Shown: positions 43,630 through 51,947 of the stretch, piece by piece
Layout of the letters: each line of letters starts with the position of its first letter
Position numbering within the stretch: the stretch's first letter is position 1
NCBI GenBank assembly: GCA_964463655.1
Contig: CAYXDG010000002.1
Span: forward strand, 1 to 64,000
DNA length: 64,000 bases
Direction: 5' to 3'
DNA from: Halothece sp964463655
Lineage (GTDB): Bacteria > Cyanobacteriota > Cyanobacteriia > Cyanobacteriales > Rubidibacteraceae
Position numbers and translations under genes: made by a program
Notes under the pieces: model-generated
What the model was told of the DNA's origin: nothing
Databases searched by the model: none
What the model saw: the letters and a program-made list of their open reading frames with translations, nothing else

Positions 43630-43843
43630 AATGAATTTCAATTGGCACTTGCTCAATCAGGCTATTTCCCTAGGGAATCTCTTTATTCTGTTGTTGATAA
43701 GCTAGTACCATTTCTTGAGCAGCATCTCGCAACATCTGTCGGCAATCTTCTAGATTACTACCTTCCGTAACCACCTCTGGCCACTCTACCAGTTGCCCTA
43801 AATAACCTGTGCTAATTTTTGTGTACTTGGCGGTATATAGCAA
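43619..43843 (-). pseudogene. hicB-like antitoxin gene with internal stop
   Basis: Reading from a TTG ending at 43843, the frame gives YTAKYTKISTGYLGQLVEW, PEVVTEGSNLEDCRQMLRDA and AQEMVLAYQQQNKEIP, a typical HicB partial-RNase-H fold, then TAG at 43670-43672 (codon 58). Beyond the stop the same frame continues with GNSLIEQVPIEI, which fits the usual HicB end, and closes at TAA overlapping the hicA start. A single nonsense change therefore explains the break. The antitoxin operon is probably dead. Confidence 0.75.
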
Positions 43844-43870
43844 TCCTAAATCAGTTGTAAATTTTTACCT

Positions 43871-43935
43871 AAGATCCCCCCTTTAGTTCCCCCCTTACTA
43901 ACCGGAGCTTTAGTGAGGAGGGTTAGGGGGGATTA
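43871..43935. repeat. Long inverted repeat of the GATCCCCCC family
   Basis: GATCCCCCCTTTAGTTCCCC pairs imperfectly with the downstream GGAGGGTTAGGGGGGATT, with CTTACTAA / TTTAGTGAG in the middle around CCGGAGC. It belongs with 24212 and 47364. The rest of 43936-44189 shows no gene. Confidence 0.55.
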
Positions 43936-44189
43936 AACCTATAACTACTTTTTACAAATGAGATCATATTGCTATAGTTCTGTATCATTGATTTTAAACC
44001 TGATTCAAGCCTTTTATTGTAGCAAATTCTTACAACGCGATCGCGCCGGCTGATTCAGAATTGCTCGGCATATGATTAAACTAAGTTTGTCTTCAGATTT
44101 CAACTTACCTATTTCAAAACATCTTGCTACAGTTGATCCAATTACACCAACTTCTTACTAAAGGAGTTTTAAGTAATTGACTTATAGCA

Positions 44190-44651
44190 CTAACCAAAAA
44201 AAATCTTGTTTAAGATTTCTTCTGCTGTAAAAGGACAAGTTTCTGGATAATCTGATTCGGGAGGAATTCTAACACCAAAAGAGGCGAGTTTTCCTTCCTG
44301 AATGGCAATTTCCCGACCGTCTTCATAAGCGGATTCAAGAACGGAATTGAGATAAGACTTGAGAGAAGGAGTGCTTTTTAATGGTTTCTCGATGCGTTTG
44401 CGATGTTCAATTACTGAACTATACCAGCTTCTTTTCATGGTTTCAGGGGCATCTTTTTGGACAGTTAACTTAAGCAAATGCGCCAATAAAATCATTAAAT
44501 TGCTTTCTAAAGCCCGTTTTTCTAATTTTCCCAAGTCTTGTAATTCCTCAATTAATCCTTTAACATCTAGGAATTCATAAGCCCCTTGTTCGAGTTGTTG
44601 AATGGTTTTTTCAATCCACAAGTTGAAATCACGATCGCGCAGATTAGACAT
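44190..44651 (-). CDS. DUF29 family protein
   Basis: A 153-residue DUF29 protein: DRDFNLWIEKTIQQLEQGAY at the N terminus, DVKGLIEELQDLGKLEKRAL, LLAHLLKLTVQKDAP and SWYSSVIEHRKRI. DUF29 is very common in cyanobacteria and its function is unknown. A second, more divergent DUF29-like gene is at 60458-60889. A HIP1 site lies in the first codons. Confidence 0.88.
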   Translation of the reverse strand: MSNLRDRDFNLWIEKTIQQLEQGAYEFLDVKGLIEELQDLGKLEKRALESNLMILLAHLLKLTVQKDAPETMKRSWYSSVIEHRKRIEKPLKSTPSLKSYLNSVLESAYEDGREIAIQEGKLASFGVRIPPESDYPETCPFTAEEILNKIFFG

Positions 44652-44738
44652 ATCTTGATAACTCCTGAATTACTCACTTAATTGAGGAAATTTTAGCGAT
44701 CTTTAATCATTAGTATAAATTTTTTTGCCCCCGCGCAT

Positions 44739-44754
44739 CCCCCAAGATTGGGGG
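44739..44754. repeat. CCCCCAA/TTGGGGG hairpin downstream of mnmA
   Basis: A perfect inverted repeat CCCCCAA-GA-TTGGGGG just past the mnmA stop. On the minus strand no T-run follows, so it is a weak terminator candidate. Confidence 0.4.
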
Positions 44755-44773
44755 TCAGGGGGGCGATTTCCCA

Positions 44774-45829
44774 TTAAAACCGTTCAATAATTCCGCCGCC
44801 GAGAACGATTTCCCCATCATACAAGACCGCAGCTTGTCCAGGGGTCACGCCAAATTGCGGATCATCAAAAATCAGTTTTACACGACCAGCTTCTAAAGGC
44901 ACAACGGTCACACTTGCAGGGCGCGATCGATAACGGATTTGGACTTCGGCTTGAATCGGCGCTTCTGGTTCAGTGATCGCGATCCAATTCATCCGTCTGA
45001 CAGTGCATTCTTTGCGCGTGCCACTGTTACGGTTTCCCACCACCACTTGGTTCATTGCTGCATCTAATTTAATCACATAAAGAGGTTCTGGCGCTGAAAG
45101 GCCTAAGCCTTTTCGTTGCCCGATCGTGTAATGATGGATTCCGTTGTGATAGCCTAAAACTTTCCCGTCTTGATCGACAATTTCTCCTTCTTTTTGATTA
45201 ATATATTGGTCTAAAAAGGTTCGCATTGAGCCATGAGCTTCCACCAGACACAAGTCTTGACTTTCAGGTTTATCTGCGGTTTTCAGCCCGTATTCTTGGG
45301 CAATTTGACGGGTTTCGGTTTTTTCTTTTTCACCAAGAGGAAAGATCGTATGGGCAAGAAGTTCTTGGGGGAGATCGTAGAGGAAGTATGATTGATCTTT
45401 AGCGCGATCGCGCGCTCTTAAGAGTTGATAGCAATCACGCCCTGGGTCATACTTGATTCTGGCATAATGTCCCGTCGCCACACAATCAATGCCTAATTTT
45501 TCTTGGGCATAAGTTAGCATTGGCGAAAACTTCACAGTTTTATTGCATTGCGAACAAGGTAACGGTGTCACCCCTGATTCATAGCCAGAAACCAGATAAT
45601 TGACCACATTGTTAGCAAATTCTTCTCGACTATCCACAATATGATGGGGAATGCCTAATTGTTCACAAATCAATGCAGCATCCACCATCCCTTCCGAACA
45701 ACATTGACCTTTTCCTTTCATTAACCATAAAGTCAACCCTTCCACTGCATAACCTTGATGGTGTAGGATAGCAGCAGCAGTGGAACTATCAACGCCTCCA
45801 GATAAACCGACAACAACTTTTTGATTCAT
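44774..45829 (-). CDS. mnmA: tRNA 2-thiouridine(34) synthase MnmA
   Basis: A 351-residue ATP-dependent thiolase that adds sulfur to U34 of Lys, Glu and Gln tRNAs. P-loop GLSGGVDSSTAA near the N terminus, first catalytic Cys in PCSQCNKTVKF, VATGHYARI, and second Cys in SQDLCLVEAHGS, the form typical of cyanobacteria and plants. I start at the ATG ending at 45829 (MNQKVVVG); the six codons upstream open only with TTG. Confidence 0.95.
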   Translation of the reverse strand: MNQKVVVGLSGGVDSSTAAAILHHQGYAVEGLTLWLMKGKGQCCSEGMVDAALICEQLGIPHHIVDSREEFANNVVNYLVSGYESGVTPLPCSQCNKTVKFSPMLTYAQEKLGIDCVATGHYARIKYDPGRDCYQLLRARDRAKDQSYFLYDLPQELLAHTIFPLGEKEKTETRQIAQEYGLKTADKPESQDLCLVEAHGSMRTFLDQYINQKEGEIVDQDGKVLGYHNGIHHYTIGQRKGLGLSAPEPLYVIKLDAAMNQVVVGNRNSGTRKECTVRRMNWIAITEPEAPIQAEVQIRYRSRPASVTVVPLEAGRVKLIFDDPQFGVTPGQAAVLYDGEIVLGGGIIERF

Positions 45830-45930
45830 AGCGCGATCGAGACTCAAAAACCGACACCTTTCTAGGCTAGCATTGTCCCCTAGATTGTTGGTATTATTCC
45901 TAATTATGATTTATTTGTTATTAGTCAATT

Positions 45931-46695
45931 ATGGAAACAACAGGAAACCACTTTGGACAGACTTTCCTTCTAGCAAACGCTTTCTTGCTTTCAATGGCAA
46001 CCAGTAGTCTCGCCCAATCAACATTACCCCCCCCGCCAACTAACGAACAAGATGAGGATGTCTATCAATTTGAAGCCCCGAGTAATGCTCCTTCCAATAC
46101 CCTCTTTCGCGTCCAAGTGTATGGTAGCAGTGAACAATTACTGACTCTTGTGCGTCGAGTAGAACCAAGTGCATTTGTTCGGTCTGGAGAAAATGTGATT
46201 CAAGCGGGGTTATTTGCAGAGACAGAGAATGCTCAAGAGTTAGTGCGATCACTCTCAGAACAAGGCATCGAAGCAGATATTGTGGAAATTGCTCAACGCC
46301 AACAAAATGTTTCTTCTGCATCGAACAATGCTCCTCGGGAAGTGATTTCCCTTTCTTCTCCTACTCCATCAGAAACCCTGATCGAAGTTTCTCCTAATCA
46401 AGAAACAGAGTTAATCCCGATCGCAGTTGAATCCCCTTCCCCTGAAACGGAATTATCAGTGCAAGAAGACGCACAAGGATATTATGTCATCATTCCCACC
46501 CGTAAAAAATTCATCCCCCCAACCGTGGCAATGGTGCGAGAAGCAGGGGTTAGAGAAGCCTTAATTCAACAACGAGATGCTCCGCGAGGGGATCATGTGG
46601 CGGTGGGTCCCTTTTCTCAGCGCGAACAGGCAAATCGCTGGAGTAGTCAACTGCAAGCGGAAGGATTAGACGCAAGAGTTTATTTTGGTCGATGA
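45931..46695 (+). CDS. Exported protein with SPOR-like repeats
   Basis: A 254-residue protein with a signal peptide (residues ~1-30, ending SSLAQ). Two SPOR-like halves flank a Ser/Pro/Glu linker: LFRVQVYGSSEQLLTLVRR near residue 57 and HVAVGPFSQREQANRWSSQL near residue 226. SPOR domains bind denuded peptidoglycan, so a cell-wall role is likely, but the first half is divergent. Its stop overlaps the next gene by 4 nt (ATGA), so the two are coupled. Confidence 0.7.
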   Translation: METTGNHFGQTFLLANAFLLSMATSSLAQSTLPPPPTNEQDEDVYQFEAPSNAPSNTLFRVQVYGSSEQLLTLVRRVEPSAFVRSGENVIQAGLFAETENAQELVRSLSEQGIEADIVEIAQRQQNVSSASNNAPREVISLSSPTPSETLIEVSPNQETELIPIAVESPSPETELSVQEDAQGYYVIIPTRKKFIPPTVAMVREAGVREALIQQRDAPRGDHVAVGPFSQREQANRWSSQLQAEGLDARVYFGR

Positions 46696-47297
46696 GAGAA
46701 AAACAGTACGCCCCAGCCACCCAGAGAAACCGTGAGCCAATTTTAGCAGCGCTTAAGGAAGTTCTACCAGCAACAGGAACGGTTTTAGAAGTTGCTAGTG
46801 GCACAGGAGAACACGCGGTTTATTTTGCCCCCCAGTTGCGTCCCCGCCGTTGGCTTCCTTCCGAAGCAAATCCCTTTTTACGAGAGAGTATCCTTGCTTG
46901 GCAAGATGAATTTCCCTGTGATGTCCTTGCTCCCCCAGTCCCTCTTGATGTGACTGCTGAGAATTGGTGGCAAGAGGTTAAGGCAAGTTTAAGCGCGATC
47001 GTCTCCATTAATTTGATTCACATTGCCCCTTGGTCAGCCTGTGAAGGCTTAATTAAAGGTGCGGGGACTTTACTACCTTCAGGAGGGGTTTTATATCTCT
47101 ATGGACCATTTAAGCAGGGAGGAGAACATACCTCACACAGTAACGCAGTCTTTGATGAAAGTTTACAACAGCAAAACCCTCAGTGGGGCGTTCGGAATTT
47201 AGAAGATGTGGTATCCTTAGCCAATGCCCATAATTTAGAACTACAGGATATAATTGCCATGCCTGCCAATAATTTATCTGTTGTTTTTCGCCAATAA
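46692..47297 (+). CDS. DUF938 family methyltransferase
   Basis: A 201-residue SAM-dependent methyltransferase of the DUF938 family. Opening APATQRNREPILAALKEVLP, SAM site VLEVASGTGEHAVYFAPQL, RWLPSEANP, INLIHIAPW and GVLYLYGPFKQGGEHTS are all family marks. Substrate unknown. It overlaps the upstream SPOR-like gene by four bases. Confidence 0.9.
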   Translation: MREKQYAPATQRNREPILAALKEVLPATGTVLEVASGTGEHAVYFAPQLRPRRWLPSEANPFLRESILAWQDEFPCDVLAPPVPLDVTAENWWQEVKASLSAIVSINLIHIAPWSACEGLIKGAGTLLPSGGVLYLYGPFKQGGEHTSHSNAVFDESLQQQNPQWGVRNLEDVVSLANAHNLELQDIIAMPANNLSVVFRQ

Positions 47298-47363
47298 AAT
47301 CATTAATAACGTTCTTAGTCCTTTGTTATTTGTGCGCTCCTAAGCGATCAGTTTTCCGAATGA

Positions 47364-47394
47364 TGATCCCCCTAACCCCCTTGATTAAGGAGGG
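47364..47394. repeat. GATCCCCCTAACCCCC-type inverted repeat
   Basis: GATCCCCCTAACCCCCTTGATTAAGGAGGG forms a short imperfect hairpin (CCCCCTT / AAGGAGGG). It ends 18 nt before the lgt ATG, so its purine arm may also act as a ribosome-binding sequence. Confidence 0.5.
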
Positions 47395-47412
47395 AAAATA
47401 TGACCAATAACA

Positions 47413-48234
47413 ATGCTTGCATTCATGTTTCAATCACCAGGACCAATTTTTCTAGATTTAGGATTTATCACCATTCGCTGGTATGGCTTGCTCATCGCCA
47501 GTGCTGTTATTATTGGACTATTCTTATCTCAATATTTAGCCAAACGTCGCGGGATCAATCCTGAAATAATTGGCGATTTATCCGTGTGGTTAGTGTTAGC
47601 TGCACTCCCAGGGGCAAGATTGTATTATGTTGCGTTTAAGTGGGACAATTATGCCCAGCATCCCCAAGATATTATTGCTATCTGGCAAGGGGGAATCGCG
47701 ATTCATGGGGCAATTATCGGGGGCGCGATCGCGCTTTTTACTTTCTGCCGTATTAACCAGATTTCCTTTTGGCAACTAGCCGATTTAATCGCGCCTTCCT
47801 TAATTCTAGGACAGGCGATCGGGCGCTGGGGAAACTTTTTTAATTCAGAAGCCTTTGGGAGACCGACAGAGTTACCTTGGAAATTGTATATTCCCCCCGC
47901 TAACCGTCCCCCACAATTTACGGATGAAGCCTTTTTTCACCCCACATTTCTCTATGAGTCCTTGTGGGATTTTGGCGTGTTTCTATTACTCCTTTATTTC
48001 TTTTTCTGGGGATTGCGTAACGCTGAAAAATATCAGGTGGGAACATTAGTATTTGCTTATATGATCGCCTATAGTTGTGGTAGAATCTGGATTGAAGATT
48101 TACGAACGGACAGTTTAATGTTAGGTTCAATTCAAGTGGCGCAATTGGTCAGTTTAGCAGAAATTATTATGGGTATTTTGGGTTTAGTGTTGCTTTACCA
48201 ACTCAAACGACCCCTTCCCGATGTCGATCAATGA
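47413..48234 (+). CDS. lgt: Prolipoprotein diacylglyceryl transferase
   Basis: A 273-residue membrane enzyme with about seven hydrophobic segments. It transfers diacylglycerol from phosphatidylglycerol to the lipobox Cys of prolipoproteins. Signature GQAIGRWGNFFNSEAFG is intact, as are TIRWYGLLIASA near the N terminus and RIWIEDLRTDSLML. It would act on lipoproteins encoded here such as Psb27 and PstS. A later Met (residue 5) could also be the start. Confidence 0.95.
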   Translation: MLAFMFQSPGPIFLDLGFITIRWYGLLIASAVIIGLFLSQYLAKRRGINPEIIGDLSVWLVLAALPGARLYYVAFKWDNYAQHPQDIIAIWQGGIAIHGAIIGGAIALFTFCRINQISFWQLADLIAPSLILGQAIGRWGNFFNSEAFGRPTELPWKLYIPPANRPPQFTDEAFFHPTFLYESLWDFGVFLLLLYFFFWGLRNAEKYQVGTLVFAYMIAYSCGRIWIEDLRTDSLMLGSIQVAQLVSLAEIIMGILGLVLLYQLKRPLPDVDQ

Positions 48235-48292
48235 TTTTTGAGAAGAAGTAGTCCCGATGAAAAACTACTTTCTGAAGCTGTTAATCTTGCTA

Positions 48293-48314
48293 TAGGTAAG
48301 CATTGCTCACCCTA
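48293..48314. repeat. TAGGTAAGC-att-GCTCACCCTA palindrome
   Basis: An imperfect copy of the GGTGGGCAATGCCCACC intergenic palindrome, after lgt. Confidence 0.5.
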
Positions 48315-48336
48315 CGAAAAGCTGACCTTGTTATCA

Positions 48337-48364
48337 AAGAACGAAGAACCAAGAACTAAGAACA
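48337..48364 (+). repeat. (AAGAACN)4 heptamer array before cobM
   Basis: Four 7-bp units, AAGAACG, AAGAACC, AAGAACT and AAGAACA, end 4 nt before the cobM ATG. The motif differs from the TAACAAA arrays, but the unit length and placement are the same. Confidence 0.65.
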
Positions 48365-48368
48365 AATC

Positions 48369-49139
48369 ATGTTAAATCCTGCTGTTTATATTGTTGGGGC
48401 AGGTCCTGGCGACCCTGATTTACTCACGATTAAAGCCAAAAAAATTTTAGACCAAGCAGATGTTATTTTATATGCTAACTCTCTTGTTCCTAAACAAGTC
48501 TTGAAAGATGTTCGTCCTGATGCCCAATTAATTCCAACAGGGAGTAAAACTCTAGAAGAAATTATTCCGTTGATGATTCAAAAAGTACGAGAAAACTATT
48601 CTGTGGTGCGTCTTCATTCGGGAGATTTAACCCTTTACAGCGCCATTCATGAACAAATGCAAGCGCTGGCAGAAGCAAATATTCCTGTGGAATTAGTGCC
48701 TGGTATTAGTGCTTTTCAAGATGCAGCAGCAAAGTTAGGAGTAGAATTAACCGTCCCTGGTTTAGTACAAACGATTATCTTAGCCAGAATTAGCGGTCGC
48801 GCTTCTGCTGTCCCAGAAACGGAAGAGTTAGCGAGTTTAGCTTCTCATAAAGCAAGTTTAGCACTCTATTTAGCAGCCCGTCATGTGGAAGATGCTCAAG
48901 AGAAATTATTAGAACATTATCCCCCAGACACCCCTGTTGCGATTTGCTACCGTTTAGGATGGGAAGATGAAAAAATTAGAGTTGTTCCTCTCACAGAAAT
49001 GGCAGACATTTCTCGTAAAGAAGACTTAATTCGGACAACGATGTACTTAGTTAGTCCCGCTTTAGCGGGAAAACAAGTCCAAGCGCGATCGCAGCTTTAT
49101 CATCCTGAACATTCTCATTTATTTCGACAGAGGAAATAA
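48369..49139 (+). CDS. cobM: Precorrin-4 C(11)-methyltransferase
   Basis: A 256-residue SAM-dependent methylase in cobalamin ring synthesis (CobM/CbiF). Family motifs: VYIVGAGPGDPDLLTIKAKK, VRLHSGDLTLYSAIHEQM, VPGISAFQDAAAKLGVELTV and TIILARISGRASAVPE. No other corrinoid genes are adjacent, which is usual in cyanobacteria, where cob genes are scattered. Confidence 0.93.
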   Translation: MLNPAVYIVGAGPGDPDLLTIKAKKILDQADVILYANSLVPKQVLKDVRPDAQLIPTGSKTLEEIIPLMIQKVRENYSVVRLHSGDLTLYSAIHEQMQALAEANIPVELVPGISAFQDAAAKLGVELTVPGLVQTIILARISGRASAVPETEELASLASHKASLALYLAARHVEDAQEKLLEHYPPDTPVAICYRLGWEDEKIRVVPLTEMADISRKEDLIRTTMYLVSPALAGKQVQARSQLYHPEHSHLFRQRK

Positions 49140-49168
49140 TATCTTGCTCGCTGGATTATCAATGTTCT

Positions 49169-49294
49169 TTAAGGCGTTTCATCGCCATCACTAAGCTCAT
49201 TTTCAGTCGTTGTATCGCTTTCTGAAGTTAGATTATTCCCAGTAAACCATCTAAACGATTTAACATGATTTTGGTTAATGTATAAAAAATTCAT
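49169..49294 (-). CDS. Possible small ORF with Ser/Thr/Asp/Glu-rich tail
   Basis: An unlisted 41-codon frame on the minus strand. Its N-terminal half is aromatic and basic (MNFLYINQNHVKSFRWF) and its C-terminal half is rich in Ser, Thr, Asp and Glu (SESDTTTENELSDGDETP). Only a weak GAG precedes the ATG. It may be a small protein or the end of a decayed gene; coding is not proved. The rest of the 345-bp gap shows nothing else clear. Confidence 0.25.
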   Translation of the reverse strand: MNFLYINQNHVKSFRWFTGNNLTSESDTTTENELSDGDETP

Positions 49295-49484
49295 TTGATC
49301 TCAGTTATTATAAATGATAATATGAAGCTAGACTTGTTATCTGTTTTATATCTTAAAAAGTATGTGATTAGTGATCGTAAAGAAATGAGTTCCCGTAAAC
49401 AATAATCGCAGCGATCGAACTTGATGATTATGGGGAATCCAAAGGATCAACTGAAATTGTTAGAGTTGGGCTCAGGAGGGTCAA

Positions 49485-49943
49485 ATGTTTATCCTGAAGA
49501 AGGAAACGGTTGAAAATTGTCAACTTCAAATTAAGAACACAATTGTTTCTGGTGTCAAGTATCTAAATCGTCCATTTATTCGGGGAGAGGCTTACAAGAA
49601 AACTCAAAAAAAGGAAGCAATCCAAAGAGCAAGAGAATTTCTCGATAGTGGGAAATTTTGCATCATCCTAGAAGACTCCAATTTTTATAGTTTATGGCAC
49701 GTCGCGCCTCAAGAATTTATAGTTGGGGTTCAAGAAACAAGTTTAGAACCAGAGTTTTTAAGTGACTGTCAAAAAGAGTTAGCTCATTACATCGGACCAA
49801 TGGCTAAGTTAGTCTGTGAAGAAGTTTTAAGCAAGGCTTCTACTTCCTTAACTCGTCAAGACTATATTCAAGCTCTTGCTAAGAAAATTTCTGATCGAAA
49901 ACAAGCAAAGCAATTTCTCAAAAGATTGGGTGAAAATAAATAA
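49485..49943 (+). CDS. Conserved hypothetical protein with kinase-tail-like C-terminal domain
   Basis: A 152-residue soluble protein. The N-terminal half includes GKFCIILEDSNFYSLWHVAP. The C-terminal ~65 residues (ELAHYIGPMAKLVCEEVL, then LTRQDYIQALAKKISDRKQAKQFLKRL) resemble the small helical domain found at the end of some bacterial Ser/Thr kinases and cyclases. A strong AGGAGGG precedes the ATG. Function unknown; a regulatory fragment without its catalytic domain is one reading. Confidence 0.65.
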   Translation: MFILKKETVENCQLQIKNTIVSGVKYLNRPFIRGEAYKKTQKKEAIQRAREFLDSGKFCIILEDSNFYSLWHVAPQEFIVGVQETSLEPEFLSDCQKELAHYIGPMAKLVCEEVLSKASTSLTRQDYIQALAKKISDRKQAKQFLKRLGENK

Positions 49944-50045
49944 TTTATTATTAGTTACTTGTTTTTGGTTCTTTGGGGAAGGGAGAGCAAGTCAATGGTA
50001 ACTGCTAACTGCTAAACTGGTTTCACAAATTATACGTTATGGAAT

Positions 50046-51239
50046 ATGCAATTTGCTCAGCGTCTGGATCAGATTCCTCCTTACCTCTTTGCAGAAATTA
50101 ATCGTAAAAGCCAAGCCCTTCTTGCCCAAGGGGTTGATTTGATTAACTTAGCCATTGGCGATCCTGATCAGCCAACTCCCCCCACGATTCTCCAGACGAT
50201 GCACGCAGCGATCGAGGATTCCAGCACTCATAATTATCCCCCCTATCAGGGAATGTTAGCATTTCGCAGAGCCGTGGCAGCGTTTATGGCGCGTCGCTAT
50301 GGGGTGAGTGACATTAACCCAGACACGGAAGTTTTGTCCTCTATTGGCTCAAAAGAGGCGATTCACAATACGTTTTTAGCGTTTGTTGACCCAGGGGACT
50401 ATACTCTCATTCCCGACCCTGGTTATCCTGTTTATAACACAGCAACTCTATTCGCCAATGGTAAGCCCTACAAGATGCCATTAAAAGCAGAAAACAATTT
50501 TTTGCCAGATTTCAGCAAAATTCCCCCAGAAATTGCACAGAGAGCCAAATTACTCTGGCTTAATTATCCCAATAATCCTACGGGGGCGTTAGCGGATTTA
50601 GACTTTTTTGCCGAAGTTGTCGCATTTTGTCGTCGATATGATATTTTACTCTGTCATGACCATGCCTATGCAGAAATGGCTTATGATGGCTATCAGCCCC
50701 CTAGTGTCTTGCAAATTGCGGGAGCAAAAGACTGCGCGATCGAGTTCCACAGCGCTTCTAAGTCTTACAATATGACAGGCTGGCGTGTTGGCTTTGTTGT
50801 GGGGAATGGGTTAGGAATTCAAGGGTTAGCAAGAGTTAAGAGTAATGTTGATTCTGGGGTTTTCAAAGCGATTCAGCAAGCAGTGATTACAGCATTAGAA
50901 ACCCCTCGTCCTGAAATTGAAAAACTCATGAGCGTGTATCAACGTCGGCGGGATATCCTTGTTGAAGGGTTCAACAGTTTGGGTTGGAATCTCACTCCTC
51001 CGAAAGCAACCCTTTATGTGTGGGTTCCCGTTCCTGCTGGTTATACCTCGTCAGAATTTGTCAATCTCTTATTGGATGAATGTGGGATTGTGGTGGCTCC
51101 TGGGAATGGGTATGGGAGTTTTGGGGAAGGATTTTTCCGTATTGCCCTCACCACGGCAGATGAAAAAATGGAAAAGGCGATCGCGCGGCTAAAGGCAGCA
51201 GGGATTCGTTTCACCTTCAACGGGAGAGATAATTGTTAA
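50046..51239 (+). CDS. LL-diaminopimelate aminotransferase-like PLP enzyme
   Basis: A 397-residue class I aminotransferase. AIGDPDQPTPP, YPPYQGMLAFRRAVA, WLNYPNNPTGA, HDHAYAEMAYDG and the PLP-lysine site SASKSYNMTGWRVGFV are present. It fits the DapL group that converts tetrahydrodipicolinate to LL-diaminopimelate for lysine and cell wall. Cyanobacteria often carry two relatives, and this one resembles the shorter Sll0480 type, so exact substrate is not settled. Confidence 0.82.
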   Translation: MQFAQRLDQIPPYLFAEINRKSQALLAQGVDLINLAIGDPDQPTPPTILQTMHAAIEDSSTHNYPPYQGMLAFRRAVAAFMARRYGVSDINPDTEVLSSIGSKEAIHNTFLAFVDPGDYTLIPDPGYPVYNTATLFANGKPYKMPLKAENNFLPDFSKIPPEIAQRAKLLWLNYPNNPTGALADLDFFAEVVAFCRRYDILLCHDHAYAEMAYDGYQPPSVLQIAGAKDCAIEFHSASKSYNMTGWRVGFVVGNGLGIQGLARVKSNVDSGVFKAIQQAVITALETPRPEIEKLMSVYQRRRDILVEGFNSLGWNLTPPKATLYVWVPVPAGYTSSEFVNLLLDECGIVVAPGNGYGSFGEGFFRIALTTADEKMEKAIARLKAAGIRFTFNGRDNC

Positions 51240-51323
51240 TTGCTCAAGTAGTATTATTGGCAACAGAATGACACAGTTATCCAAGCTAACCTGTGAAAAC
51301 CCAAAAACGATGACTCAAAAACT

Positions 51324-51947
51324 ATGCGAGCTTTAGGAATACTCAGTCATTTCCATCAGTCTGTTCTCAACATGGCTTTGATTAATATGTGTGATAGCGA
51401 AAGCCAAGCTGGTCTAGAAATGCGCCAACAATACAACGCTTGGAAACAATTTACAGATGAAGCTGTAATCAATCCTTGGCATGATATTCATCAGTTTAAA
51501 ATTTTTCTGCCTCATCCAAACCAAGATTATGAAGGGATCACTTTAGAAGAAGGTCTGACTAAAGGCTACAACATTGAAGTGGAAGTGGTTAGAGATAGAA
51601 GTGAATTGGTTTATGATATCTTTCCTGGTGGTCATTTTGTTGCTGTTTTCAAACAAAGTCAAGTGGATGGGGATTTTACGATCGCAGCTACAGGTGTTTT
51701 TGTTCGCCCATTAGCAATTCTTAGCTTAGACGTGATTATTGATCTAGCTCAAGAAGAGTATCAATCGATCGCGATCAAGCATCCCATCATTAGAGACTAT
51801 CCTCAAGACTGGGAAGCTCAATTGAAATCCTTCCTCAAAGGAGAAACCCCAGGTGGAGACCTGTCTCCAGTGGTGAAATACGTCGATCGCGCTTTGAATG
51901 AAAGCTATAGAAGACCTGCTTGGAGAGATGTTTACGTTTCTCGCTAA
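51324..51947 (+). CDS. Hypothetical protein, family not recognised
   Basis: A 207-residue soluble acidic protein with no signal peptide or membrane helix. Visible features are MRQQYNAWKQFTDEAVINPW, a beta-rich centre (LVYDIFPGGHFVAVFKQSQV, then DFTIAATGVFVRPL) and LAQEEYQSIAIKHPIIRDYP. I recognise no motif. No clear Shine-Dalgarno is seen for ATG 51324 or for ATG 51372. Its end overlaps the convergent glycosidase-like gene by 4 nt. Confidence 0.65.
   Translation: MRALGILSHFHQSVLNMALINMCDSESQAGLEMRQQYNAWKQFTDEAVINPWHDIHQFKIFLPHPNQDYEGITLEEGLTKGYNIEVEVVRDRSELVYDIFPGGHFVAVFKQSQVDGDFTIAATGVFVRPLAILSLDVIIDLAQEEYQSIAIKHPIIRDYPQDWEAQLKSFLKGETPGGDLSPVVKYVDRALNESYRRPAWRDVYVSR

Noticed and set aside
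49422..49511. 29-codon frame overlapping the start of the gene at 49485, as a leader peptide
   Set aside because: It has no ribosome site and its sequence is largely set by the Shine-Dalgarno and start of the next gene.
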